NCBI GenBank assembly: GCA_022842185.1
Contig: JALHQB010000002.1
Coordinates: forward strand, 79,496-143,495
Length of the DNA: 64,000 bases
DNA from: Acetobacteraceae bacterium
Lineage (GTDB): Bacteria; Pseudomonadota; Alphaproteobacteria; Acetobacterales; Acetobacteraceae
Reading direction: 5' to 3'
In this document: positions 41,212 to 49,623 of the stretch, in pieces
How positions within the stretch are numbered: position 1 is the first letter of the stretch
How the letters are laid out: the number at the start of each line of letters is the position of its first letter
Made by a program: the position numbers and the translations under genes
The notes under the pieces: generated by a model
Databases searched by the model: none
What the model was told of the DNA's origin: nothing
The model's input: the letters and a program-made list of their open reading frames with translations, nothing else

Positions 41212-42215
41212 AGCGGATCAAGCTGGCGCTGCAGGGCGGCGGTTCGCATGGCGCCTTCACCTGGGGCGTGCTGGACCGGCTGCTCGGGGATGACCGGATC
41301 GAGGTCGAGGCGCTGGTCGGCACCAGTGCGGGGGCGATGAACGCCGCGGTGCTCGCGGATGGGCTGATCGCGGGCGGGCGGGATGAGGCGCGACGGCGGC
41401 TGGACCTGTTCTGGGAAGGCGTGGGTGAGATCGCGAGCAGGTCCCCGATCCAGCCGACGCCGTTCGACCGGGTGTTCAGCGCGGGGAACATGGATTTCTC
41501 GCCGCTGTGGCGCTTCGCCGATGTGATGCTGCGGCAGTTCTCGCCTTATGAACTGAACCCGGCGGGCGCGAACCCGCTGCGCGAGCACCTTGAGGCCAGC
41601 GTCGATTTCGCGCGGCTGCGGAGCGCGGCCGGCCCTGCCCTGTTCGTCTGCGCGACCAACGTCCTGACCGGCCGGCTGCGCGTGTTCGAACGCGCGGAGA
41701 TGTCTGCCGCGGCGGTGCTCGCTTCCGCCTGCGTGCCGCTGCTGCACCATGCGGTGGAAGTCGAGGGCCAGCATTATTGGGATGGCGGGTATTGCGGCAA
41801 TCCGCCGATCTTCCCGCTGATCTACATGGGCGGGGCGCCGGACATCCTGATCGTGCAGTTGAACCCGATCAACATCCCCGAGGTGCCACGCGATATCCGC
41901 GCCATCGTGGACCGGATGAACACGCTGGCCTTCAATTCATCGCTGATGCGCGAAATGCGGATGATCCGCTTCGTGACCGACCTGATCGACCAGGGGCAGT
42001 TGCCCGCCGGCAAGCATCTGCGCTGTTTCATCCATACCGTCGACGCGGAGGAGGAACTCGCGGCCTTCAACGCAAGCTCCAAGATGAATGCGAGCACCGG
42101 CTTCCTGCACCATCTGCGTGCCTTGGGCGTGGCGCGGGCGGACGCCTTCCTCGACGCGCATTTCGATGCGATCGGGCAGAGGTCATCCACCGATGTGGTG
42201 ACGAAGTTCCTGTGA
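41208..42215 (+). CDS. Patatin-like phospholipase with DUF3734 C-terminus
   Basis: A 335-residue patatin. The oxyanion loop GGGSHGAFTWG (residues 10-20), nucleophile Ser40 in VGTSAGAMNAAV, and Asp192 in YWDGGYCGNPP give an intact Ser-Asp dyad. The last 100 residues (NSSLMREMRMIRFVTDLID and RSSTDVVTKFL) match the DUF3734 extension of an alphaproteobacterial subfamily that is sometimes found beside hydroxybutyrate genes. Substrates could be phospholipid or PHA oligomers. The ATG overlaps the adenylate cyclase stop by four bases, making it the third member of a tightly coupled operon; a cAMP-linked lipase effector is a possibility raised by this context. The stop lies 13 bases from the convergent decarboxylase-like gene. 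Confidence 0.9.
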   Translation: MKRIKLALQGGGSHGAFTWGVLDRLLGDDRIEVEALVGTSAGAMNAAVLADGLIAGGRDEARRRLDLFWEGVGEIASRSPIQPTPFDRVFSAGNMDFSPLWRFADVMLRQFSPYELNPAGANPLREHLEASVDFARLRSAAGPALFVCATNVLTGRLRVFERAEMSAAAVLASACVPLLHHAVEVEGQHYWDGGYCGNPPIFPLIYMGGAPDILIVQLNPINIPEVPRDIRAIVDRMNTLAFNSSLMREMRMIRFVTDLIDQGQLPAGKHLRCFIHTVDAEEELAAFNASSKMNASTGFLHHLRALGVARADAFLDAHFDAIGQRSSTDVVTKFL

Positions 42216-42228
42216 ACTCCGGGCCGGG

Positions 42229-43461
42229 TCAGTAGGTCCGTTCATTCGCGCCGATGCGCGCGGTCGCCTCGCCACGCGCCGCCGCCACGGCCCGTGCCAC
42301 GGCTGCGACGTAGTCCTCGGCGATCTCGCGATGGATCGGGTTGAGGTGCAGGTGGATGCCGTCGGGTTCCTGCTGCCGCCCGACCAGCCAGCCTTCCGCA
42401 TCCAACGCTGCCGCGACCTTGCCGACATCCAGTGATGGATCGACCGCTCGCCAGACGAAGATGCACAGGTCCGACGGTTCCAGGATGGCGAGGCCGGGGA
42501 TCGCGACGATGCCCGCCGTCATGATGGCCTTGGCCTCCATGATCAGGCGCGCGCAGCGCAGGTAGCCCGCATCGCCCAGATAGTTCATCGATGCCCAGGC
42601 CGCCGCGACGGCGCCGCCCGGCCGAGTGCCTTGCGTCGTGTAGGCGGCGTAGGGGCCGCGCTGCCAGGCATGGCTTTCGAATTTGTGCCATTCTCGATCG
42701 GCGGCATCGGCCATTAGCAACAGCGATGCCCCCTTGGGCGCCATGCCATGCTTGTGGATGTCGGCCGACAGCGAGGTGACGCCGGGGACCGACAATTCGA
42801 AGGGCGGGATGTGGTGGCCGAGGCGCCGCACATAGGGCGCGAGGAACCCGCCGACGCAGGCATCGACATGCATCCACACGCCGCGTTCGGCGGCCAGCGC
42901 GGCGATGGCCTCGATCGGGTCGAAGGTGCCAAAGGGGTAGTTGGGCGCGGAGCCGACCAGCGCGACGGTGCTGGCATCCATCCGCGCGGCCATGGCGGCG
43001 GGGTCAGCACGGAGGTCGGCCCCGATGGGCACGCGCCGGATTTCCATACCCAGCGCCTGCGCCGCGCGGTCGAAGGTGAGATGCGCGGAGTTCGGCAGCA
43101 CGATGTTGGGGTTGGCGACGCGCGCCTTGTTCCGCGCCGCCATCATCGCGAGGAAGATGCTTTCCGACCCGCCGGAGGTGAAGGTGCCCCCTGCCCGCTC
43201 CCCGCCGCCAAGCAGCGCGAGGGACATGGCGATCACCTCATCCTCGATGGATTTCAGGGATGGGTAGGCGCGCTGGCCGAGGTTGTTCTCGGTCCAGAAG
43301 GCGAGATAGGCGTCCTGCTGGACGCGCTCCAGTTCCTCATCCAACCAGTAGAAGTAGACGGCGAGACGGCCCTGCCTCCAGTCGCGGTCGCCTGCCTTGC
43401 GCGCGGTGAGGTCCGCGAGCAGGTCAGCGTGGGTGCGGCCGGTGGCGGGGAGTGTCGTCAT
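42229..43461 (-). CDS. PLP-dependent group II decarboxylase/S1P-lyase-like enzyme
   Basis: A 410-residue fold-type I PLP enzyme. FTSGGSESIFLAMMAARNKAR is the phosphate-binding region, HVDACVGGFLAPYVRRLG carries the cofactor Asp, and SADIHKHGMAPKGASLLLM holds the Schiff-base Lys in the H-K-x-G-x-x-P-K-G pattern shared with sphingosine-1-phosphate lyases and tyrosine/aspartate decarboxylases (MfnA). The start ATG shares one base with the stop of the korB gene, so it is the last gene of the 2-oxoacid oxidoreductase operon. An amine or aldehyde metabolic step feeding a 2-oxo acid to that complex is possible but unproven. Annotation as a plain aspartate aminotransferase would be less fitting. Confidence 0.85.
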   Translation of the reverse strand: MTTLPATGRTHADLLADLTARKAGDRDWRQGRLAVYFYWLDEELERVQQDAYLAFWTENNLGQRAYPSLKSIEDEVIAMSLALLGGGERAGGTFTSGGSESIFLAMMAARNKARVANPNIVLPNSAHLTFDRAAQALGMEIRRVPIGADLRADPAAMAARMDASTVALVGSAPNYPFGTFDPIEAIAALAAERGVWMHVDACVGGFLAPYVRRLGHHIPPFELSVPGVTSLSADIHKHGMAPKGASLLLMADAADREWHKFESHAWQRGPYAAYTTQGTRPGGAVAAAWASMNYLGDAGYLRCARLIMEAKAIMTAGIVAIPGLAILEPSDLCIFVWRAVDPSLDVGKVAAALDAEGWLVGRQQEPDGIHLHLNPIHREIAEDYVAAVARAVAAARGEATARIGANERTY

Positions 43462-44516
43462 CAGCGCAGGGATGCGTTCACCTTCGCCAGCGCATCGACG
43501 CCCGGGCACAGTTCGGAATCACCCAGGGCGTTCAATGGCGCGGCGACGGTACCGAGGCTTTCATGCAGCGCAGTAGGCTCGGGATCCACATAGATCAGCC
43601 CTGTCACGATCTCCCCCGCCGCCTTGCGTTCCATGATGTGATGCATGGCGGATGCGCGGTCGGTCGGGTCGTGGCCCTCATGCAGTTTCCGCAGCCGCAG
43701 CACGGATCCATCATGCTGCATCACGTCGGTCACCTCGCCCGGCGCGTAGGAGACTGTGATGGCGTCACGGTTCACCATGATGTCGAGCTTGTTCAGCGCG
43801 TCATTATGCTCGCGGATGAAGTCGTAGGATTTCGTGCTGCCGGCATGGTTGTTGAAGGCGACGCAAGGGCTGAGCACGTCGATGAAGGCCGCACCTTGGT
43901 GCGTCAGCGCGGCCTCGATCAGCGGCACAAGCTGTTCCTTGTCGCCGGAGAAGGAGCGCGCCACGAAGGTGGCACCGAGTTGCACGGCGATGGCGGCGAG
44001 GTCGATCGGCTGGTCGGCATTGACCGCGCCCTTCTTCGCAACCGAGCCCTTGTCGGAGGTCGCGGAGAACTGGCCCTTGGTCAGCCCGTACACGCCGTTG
44101 TTCTCGACGATGTAGGTCATGTTCACGCCGCGCCGCATGGAATGGGCGAACTGGCCGAAGCCGATCGAGGCGCTGTCCCCATCCCCGGACACGCCGAGAT
44201 AGATCAGGTCCCGGTTCGCCAGATACGCCCCGGTCAGCACCGAGGGCATGCGCCCATGCACCGAATTGAAGCCGTGCGCGGCGCCGAGGAAATACGTCGG
44301 CGTCTTGGATGAACAGCCGATGCCGGACAATTTGGCGATGCGGTGCGGCGGGATCGCCAGGTTGAAGCAGGCCTGGATGATCGCGGCCGAGATCGAATCA
44401 TGCCCGCAGCCGGCGCATAGGGTGCTGATGGCGCCTTCATAATCGCGCCGCGTCAGCCCGACCGTGTTGGTCGGCAGTTTCGGGTGGTGCAGTTTGGGCT
44501 TCGGCAGGAAGGTCAT
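43461..44516 (-). CDS. korB: 2-oxoacid:acceptor oxidoreductase, beta subunit
   Basis: A 351-residue thiamine-diphosphate subunit of the KorB/PorB type. Four Cys for a [4Fe-4S] cluster are seen: Cys34 and Cys37 in LCAGCGHDS, Cys68 in GIGCSSKTP, and one in SPCVAFNNH. The TPP-binding GDGDSASIGFGQFAHSMRRGVN is intact. The length exceeds that of archaeal KorB (about 290) because of a C-terminal extension typical of bacterial complexes. The ATG overlaps the korA stop by four bases. Together with the alpha subunit it should oxidatively decarboxylate 2-oxoglutarate or another 2-oxo acid to the acyl-CoA. Substrate preference is not decided by sequence. Confidence 0.92.
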   Translation of the reverse strand: MTFLPKPKLHHPKLPTNTVGLTRRDYEGAISTLCAGCGHDSISAAIIQACFNLAIPPHRIAKLSGIGCSSKTPTYFLGAAHGFNSVHGRMPSVLTGAYLANRDLIYLGVSGDGDSASIGFGQFAHSMRRGVNMTYIVENNGVYGLTKGQFSATSDKGSVAKKGAVNADQPIDLAAIAVQLGATFVARSFSGDKEQLVPLIEAALTHQGAAFIDVLSPCVAFNNHAGSTKSYDFIREHNDALNKLDIMVNRDAITVSYAPGEVTDVMQHDGSVLRLRKLHEGHDPTDRASAMHHIMERKAAGEIVTGLIYVDPEPTALHESLGTVAAPLNALGDSELCPGVDALAKVNASLR

Positions 44517-46354
44517 GGCGTGGCCTTGCGGAACGGCAGGACATTGGCCGCGGATGCGCGGTCGGCGATGGCAGCCTGGATGAAGCGGGCGGTGATGGGC
44601 GTGCCGTCGTAATGCAGCACGGCAATCATCTTCGCCGGGTCGATCGATTCCTCGTTCATCAGCAGGGTGCGCAGCTGCGCGTCGCGATTCTGCTCGACGA
44701 CGAAGACACGGTCATGGGCAGCGATGAAATCCGCGACATCCTGATGGAAGGGGAATGCGCGGATGCGGAGTGCGTCCAGATGCACGCCCTCGGCTTCCAG
44801 CGCGGACAGCGCCTCCTTCATCGCGGCGGAGGTGGAGCCGTAATAGATGACGCCGTCGCGCGCCTTCTCCTTCGCGGCCCGCATGATGGGACGAGGCACG
44901 ACCGACTTCGCCGTTTCGAACTTCCTCAGCAGGCGCTGCATGTTGTCCACATACGGCGCGCCTTCCTCGGTGTAGCGCGCCTGCCGGTCGCGCGACGTGC
45001 CGCGGGTGAAGAAGGCGCCCTTCTCGGGGTGCGTGCCCGGCCAGGTGCGGTACGGGATGCCGTCGCCATCGATATCCTGGTAGCGGCCAAAGTTCTGCGC
45101 CGCATCCAGCCCCGCCGCATCCAGCACCTTGCCGCGATCCATCCGCCGGTTCGGGTCCCAGGCAAATGGTTCGCACAGCCAGTCATTCATGCCGATGTCG
45201 AGGTCGAGCATGACGAAGATCGGCGTCTGTAGGCGGTCCGCCAGGTCGAAGGCGTCGGCGCCGAAGGTGAAGCACTCGCTGGGGTCTTCGGGCAGCAGCA
45301 TGACGTGCTTGGTGTCGCCATGGCTGGCATAGGCGGCCGACAGCAGATCGGATTGCTGCGTGCGCGTCGGCATCCCGGTCGATGGCCCGGCGCGCTGCAC
45401 GTCGAACAGCACGGCCGGGATTTCCGCGAAATAGGCCAGCCCCAGGAATTCCTGCATCAGCGAAATGCCGGGACCGGAGGTGGCGGTGAAGGCGCGCGCA
45501 CCGTTCCAGGCCGCACCGATCACCATGCCGATGGAGGCCAACTCATCCTCCGCCTGCACGATGGCGTATCGCTTCTCGCCCGTCTCGGGGTCCTTGCGTA
45601 GGCGCGTGCAGTATTTCTCGAAGGCCTCGGCCAGCGAGGTTGATGGCGTGATCGGATACCACGCGCAGACCGTCGCGCCGCCATACACCGCGCCGAGGCC
45701 GGCAGCCGCGTTGCCTTCCACGAAGATGCGGTCACCCACCTTGTCCGCGCGCTTCAGTGTCAGGCCGATCGGGCATTGCAGATTCGCCTGTGCCCAAGAC
45801 CGGCCCATCTCCAGCGCGGCATAGTTCGCCGGGACCAGCTTCTCCTTGCCCTTGAACTGCGCGGCGATGCAGTGCTGGACAGCCTCCACCTCCATATCCA
45901 GCAGTGCCGACAGCGCGCCGAGATAGACGATGTTCTTGAACAACTGCCGCTGCCGCGGGTCGGAATAGGCGGCGTTGGTGATCTCTGTCAGCGGGCAGCC
46001 GATGATTGTGATGTCGTCGCGGAACTTCGACTTCGGCATCGGCCGCGTCGAATCGTAGAACAGGTAGCCGCCGGCTTCGATCTCGGCGATGTCGCGATCC
46101 CAGGTCTGCGGGTTCATCGCCACCATCATGTCCACGCCGCCGCGCCGGCCCATATGGCCGGCTTCGGAGACACGCACCTCGAACCAGGTCGGCAGGCCCT
46201 GGATGTTGGACGGGAAGATGTTGCGCGATGCGATGGGCACGCCCATCCGCAGGATGGATTTCGCGAACAACCCGTTGGCCGAGGCCGACCCCGACCCATT
46301 GACGTTGGCGAATTTGACGACGAAGTCGTTCGTCGCGATCAGCGGCTGTGGCAT
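44513..46354 (-). CDS. korA: 2-oxoacid:acceptor oxidoreductase, gamma-alpha fused subunit
   Basis: A 613-residue subunit with the gamma (CoA-binding) domain at about residues 10-190 (KFANVNGSGSASANGLFAKS and FEVRVSEAGHMGRRGGVD). The pyrimidine-binding alpha domain follows (about 205-600), with YPITPSTSLAEAFE, EDELASIGMVIGAAWNGARAFTATSGPG and DVQRAGPSTGMPTRTQQSDL. This fused order is usual for bacterial KorA. The start ATG 46354 lies 16 bases inside the upstream FAD/FeS gene, indicating coupled expression. In an organism that otherwise looks aerobic, such a complex would be unusual as a ferredoxin enzyme, and the neighbouring NAD(P)H-type flavoprotein suggests a pyridine nucleotide as acceptor. 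Confidence 0.92.
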   Translation of the reverse strand: MPQPLIATNDFVVKFANVNGSGSASANGLFAKSILRMGVPIASRNIFPSNIQGLPTWFEVRVSEAGHMGRRGGVDMMVAMNPQTWDRDIAEIEAGGYLFYDSTRPMPKSKFRDDITIIGCPLTEITNAAYSDPRQRQLFKNIVYLGALSALLDMEVEAVQHCIAAQFKGKEKLVPANYAALEMGRSWAQANLQCPIGLTLKRADKVGDRIFVEGNAAAGLGAVYGGATVCAWYPITPSTSLAEAFEKYCTRLRKDPETGEKRYAIVQAEDELASIGMVIGAAWNGARAFTATSGPGISLMQEFLGLAYFAEIPAVLFDVQRAGPSTGMPTRTQQSDLLSAAYASHGDTKHVMLLPEDPSECFTFGADAFDLADRLQTPIFVMLDLDIGMNDWLCEPFAWDPNRRMDRGKVLDAAGLDAAQNFGRYQDIDGDGIPYRTWPGTHPEKGAFFTRGTSRDRQARYTEEGAPYVDNMQRLLRKFETAKSVVPRPIMRAAKEKARDGVIYYGSTSAAMKEALSALEAEGVHLDALRIRAFPFHQDVADFIAAHDRVFVVEQNRDAQLRTLLMNEESIDPAKMIAVLHYDGTPITARFIQAAIADRASAANVLPFRKATP

Positions 46355-48132
46355 GCGTGCGCTTTCGGCTTCGCGGTCTCGAGCAGGAACTTCTGCATGT
46401 CCCAGGCACCGGTCGGGCAGCGCTCGGCGCACAGCCCGCAATGCAGGCAGACATCCTCGTCCTTGACCATCACTCGGCCCGTCTTGAGGCCATCCTGAAC
46501 GTAAAGGTCCTGATAGGTGTTCACCGCCGGGGCCTTCAGCCGCGTGCGGAGTTCCTCCTCCTCGCCATTCTCGGTGAAGGTGATGCAGTCGGTCGGGCAG
46601 ATATCGACGCAGGCATCGCATTCGATGCAGGTCTTCGCGTTGAACACCGTCTGCACATCGCAGTTCAGGCAGCGCTGCGTCTCGGCATAGGCCATCTGCC
46701 GGTCGAAGCCGAGTTCGACTTCCGCGGTGATGTCGCGCAGCGATGTCTCGGTGGGCAGATGCGGCACCTTGAAACGCAGGTCGAGCGAGACCTCGCTGTC
46801 ATAGGCCCATTCGTGAATGCCCATCTTCTGGCTGGCGATGCGCGTTTCCGGCGACGGCCGGTCCTTCACATCTTTCCCGTTGCAGAACAGATCGATCGAC
46901 AGCGCCGCGTCATGGCCATGCGCCACGGCCCAGATGATGTTCTTCGGCCCGAAAGCCGCATCACCGCCGAAGAAGACATTCGGCAGGGTGGATTGGAAAC
47001 TCGCCTCATCCAGCACCGGAAGGCCCCAGCGGTCGAATTCGATGCCGGCATCGCGCTCGATCCAGGGGAAGGAATTTTCCTGGCCGATAGCAACGAGCAC
47101 GTCGTCGCACTCGATGATGACGTCCGGCTCGCCAGTCGGCTTCAGGGCGCGGCGGCCCTTCTCGTCGTATTGGGCGGCGACCTTCTCGAACACCATGCCG
47201 GTCAGGCGGCCGTTGTCGTGCAGCACTTCCTTGGGCACCAGGAAGTTCAGGATCGGGATGCCCTCATTGATCGCATCGACCTTCTCCCAGGGAGATGCCT
47301 TCATCTCTTCGAAGCCGGAGCGGACGACGACCTTCACCTCGTCGCCGCCGAGGCGGCGGGCGGAGCGGCAGCAATCCATCGCCGTGTTGCCGCCGCCGAG
47401 CACGATCACCCGCTTGCCGATCGACGTCACATGTCCGAAGGACACCGACGCCAGCCAGTCGATGCCGAGATGGATGTTGGCGGATGCCTCGGCCCGGCCG
47501 GGCACGTCCAGTTCGCGCCCGCGCGGTGCGCCGGACCCGACGAACACCGCGTCATACCCCTCCGCGAGCAGCCCTTTCAGGCTGTCCACACGGCGGTTCA
47601 TGTGGCTGACCACGCCGCCGCGGTCGAGGATGTAGCCGCATTCCTCGTCGATCACTTCCTCGGGCAGGCGGAAGCGCGGGATCTGCTGGCGGATAAAGCC
47701 GCCGGCCTTGGCGGCACCGTCGAAGACGTGGACCTCATAGCCCAGCGGGGCGAGGTCACGCGCGACGGTCAGACTGGCCGGCCCTGCGCCGATGCAGGCG
47801 ATGCGCTTGCCGTTCCGCGTCTCCGGGATCACCGGCATCCGATGGCTGACATCGCCCTTGTTGTCGGCCGCGACGCGCTTCAGGCGGCAGATCGCAACCG
47901 GTTCTTCCTCGACCCGGCCACGCCGGCAGGCCGGTTCGCACGGGCGGTCGCAGGTGCGGCCCAGAATCCCGGGGAATACGTTGGACTGCCAATTGACCAT
48001 GTATGCCTCGGCATACCGGCCCGCGGCGATCATGCGGATGTATTCGGGCACCGGCGTATGGGCCGGGCAGGCCCATTGGCAATCGACCACCTTGTGAAAG
48101 TAGTCGGGATTGGTGATGTCGGTCGGCTTCAT
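46339..48132 (-). CDS. GltD-like FAD/NAD(P) oxidoreductase with ferredoxin domains
   Basis: A 597-residue iron-sulfur flavoprotein. The N-terminal helical Fe-S domain (about 20-85) has CQWACPAHTPVPEYIRM and GRTCDRPCEPACRRG. A GltD-type FAD domain (IACIGAGPASLTVARDLAPLGYEVHVFDG) and an NAD(P) domain (VIVLGGGNTAMDCCRSARRLGGDEV) follow. At the C-terminus are two [4Fe-4S] ferredoxin motifs, CIECDACVDICPTDC and CLHCGLCAERCP. It should pass electrons between NAD(P)H and the KorAB complex. ATG 48132 has GGAGG eight bases upstream and was preferred to an ATG at 48147 that contains this ribosome site. It is the first gene of the operon. From memory, similar three-part 2-oxoglutarate:NADP oxidoreductases are known in Azoarcus-like bacteria. 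Confidence 0.9.
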   Translation of the reverse strand: MKPTDITNPDYFHKVVDCQWACPAHTPVPEYIRMIAAGRYAEAYMVNWQSNVFPGILGRTCDRPCEPACRRGRVEEEPVAICRLKRVAADNKGDVSHRMPVIPETRNGKRIACIGAGPASLTVARDLAPLGYEVHVFDGAAKAGGFIRQQIPRFRLPEEVIDEECGYILDRGGVVSHMNRRVDSLKGLLAEGYDAVFVGSGAPRGRELDVPGRAEASANIHLGIDWLASVSFGHVTSIGKRVIVLGGGNTAMDCCRSARRLGGDEVKVVVRSGFEEMKASPWEKVDAINEGIPILNFLVPKEVLHDNGRLTGMVFEKVAAQYDEKGRRALKPTGEPDVIIECDDVLVAIGQENSFPWIERDAGIEFDRWGLPVLDEASFQSTLPNVFFGGDAAFGPKNIIWAVAHGHDAALSIDLFCNGKDVKDRPSPETRIASQKMGIHEWAYDSEVSLDLRFKVPHLPTETSLRDITAEVELGFDRQMAYAETQRCLNCDVQTVFNAKTCIECDACVDICPTDCITFTENGEEEELRTRLKAPAVNTYQDLYVQDGLKTGRVMVKDEDVCLHCGLCAERCPTGAWDMQKFLLETAKPKAHACHSR

Positions 48133-48326
48133 GCGCGCACCCTCCATCCGGATGGTTGCGGGATGGGTTCATGCCCCTGAAGCGGGCTGCAACGGCGCGA
48201 TGGCTGCCGCGCGAGCGCAATACACATTCCTGTTCGTCACTCCCCGCCGTTCACCGGCTTGACCGTGACCTTGCCCCAAGGCCGGGGCCGCGGCAATGCG
48301 TGATTCATGCTGCGTTGCAGCGTGAA

Positions 48327-48866
48327 TCAGGCCGCCAGGAACACCGTTTCGCCCTCCCCCTGCAATCGGATGTCGAGCCGCCAGAGGCCGGATTTCTGCT
48401 GGCGGGCGAGCAGCGTGGCGCGCCTCGCCTGCGGCACCAGCGCCAAGACAGGGTCGTCCCCGAGCCTGGCGTCGCCGGAGAAATAGGCACGCGTCATCAC
48501 CCCGGCCATCAATCCACGGGCGAAGATGGCGATGACGATGTGCGGTGCCTGGGTGCCGTTGCCAGGCCCGGGAACCGCGCCTGGTTTCAGCGTGACGAAA
48601 CGATAGACGCCATCGCCATCCGTGGCGCAACGACCGAAGCCGTGGAAGCCGGAATCGTAGCGGCCATCCGCATCGGCCTGCCATATCTCCACCATCGCAT
48701 CGGGCACTACAGCGCCGTCGCCATCGGTGATGCGGCCGGTCAGGATGATCCGTTCGCCGGCGGCACCGGCGTTGGGGCCGTCCGCGCGCAGCAGATCCGC
48801 CCATTCCGGAAAGTCGATCATGTGCCAAAACGGGCCGGCGGTCTGGCTGGCGGTGGCGTCGGTCAT
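48327..48866 (-). CDS. pcaG: Protocatechuate 3,4-dioxygenase alpha subunit-like
   Basis: A 179-residue intradiol dioxygenase subunit. SQTAGPFWHMIDFPEW is the typical PcaG start and substrate-pocket region, followed by ILTGRITDGDGAVVPDAMVEIWQADADGRYDS and APHIVIAIFARGLMAGVMTRAYFSGD. The alpha subunit lacks the iron ligands and shapes the active site. ATG 48866 lies one base beyond the pcaH stop; longer frames to 48917 are inside pcaH and were rejected. It ends the catabolic operon, with a 194-base gap to the oxidoreductase operon. No pcaB, pcaC, pcaD, pcaI or pcaJ genes are nearby, so the muconate product must be handled elsewhere. Confidence 0.92.
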   Translation of the reverse strand: MTDATASQTAGPFWHMIDFPEWADLLRADGPNAGAAGERIILTGRITDGDGAVVPDAMVEIWQADADGRYDSGFHGFGRCATDGDGVYRFVTLKPGAVPGPGNGTQAPHIVIAIFARGLMAGVMTRAYFSGDARLGDDPVLALVPQARRATLLARQQKSGLWRLDIRLQGEGETVFLAA

Positions 48867-48867
48867 G

Positions 48868-49572
48868 TCACGCATTCTCGAAGGGCGTCGCGGCGCGACC
48901 GCGCAGCACGATGTCAAACCGATACCCCAACGCCCAATCGGGCTGCATCAACTCGGGGTCGAGCACGGCCACCAGGCGCTCGCGCGCTGCTTCGTCCCCG
49001 CCGCCAAGAAACACCGCATCCATGACCAACAGCGGATCGCCGGGGAAATACATCTGTGTGATCAGGCGTTGCGCGAAGCCGGTGCCATGCAGCCCGAAAT
49101 GGATGTGCTGCGGCCGCCAGCCAGGCCCCGGATTGCGCCACGGATAAGCGCCGGGGCGGATGGAGGTGAAGCGGTACTGCCCCTCGGCATCCGTGATGAC
49201 CCGCCCCCGCCCCAGGAAGTTCGGGTCGAGCGGCGCATCATGCTGGTCCCGCGCATGATGGTATCGGCCCGAGGCATTGGCCTGCCAGACCTCGACCATG
49301 GCATTGGGCACCGGGCGGCCATTCTCATCCGTGACGCGGCCGGCGACGATGATGCGTTCGCCCATCGCGGCCTTGCCGTCCACGACGGACAGATTGGTGT
49401 GCGGCGCGTACCAGGGCGTGGCGAAATTCGGCGCGGAGGCCTCGGTCAGCGTGGTCGGGATGTGCACCGGTGCGGCCATGGGGTGGCGCTTGCCCGTGCT
49501 GCGGTAGGACGGCAGGTCGAGCGGCGGCTGGCTGCCTGCCGCGATGGGCCGATAGGGGATCGGGTCCGACAT
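48868..49572 (-). CDS. pcaH: Protocatechuate 3,4-dioxygenase beta subunit-like
   Basis: A 234-residue catalytic subunit of an intradiol ring-cleaving dioxygenase. The four ferric-iron ligands appear at the family spacing: Tyr104 (GRYHHARD), Tyr143 (GAYPWRN) and His156/His158 (RPQHIHFGLHG), a constant offset of four from the Pseudomonas enzyme. Residue 153 (Arg) is the usual charged contact with the substrate-binding region. The protein should be cytoplasmic and form (alpha-beta) oligomers with PcaG. It follows the hydroxyacyl-CoA dehydrogenase gene by 51 bases. Protocatechuate is the default substrate, but the atypical neighbours (PLP enzyme, DUF1028) allow an amino-substituted catechol instead. 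Confidence 0.94.
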   Translation of the reverse strand: MSDPIPYRPIAAGSQPPLDLPSYRSTGKRHPMAAPVHIPTTLTEASAPNFATPWYAPHTNLSVVDGKAAMGERIIVAGRVTDENGRPVPNAMVEVWQANASGRYHHARDQHDAPLDPNFLGRGRVITDAEGQYRFTSIRPGAYPWRNPGPGWRPQHIHFGLHGTGFAQRLITQMYFPGDPLLVMDAVFLGGGDEAARERLVAVLDPELMQPDWALGYRFDIVLRGRAATPFENA

Positions 49573-49623
49573 GGTTGGTCCTCCCTGGTCAGCGCCGACG
49601 GTGCTGGCGGCAGCCCTGATGCG

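Noticed and set aside
48327..49572. Truncated pca operon as sign of gene decay
   Set aside because: Both dioxygenase subunits are full length with all four iron ligands present; missing pathway genes may simply lie elsewhere.
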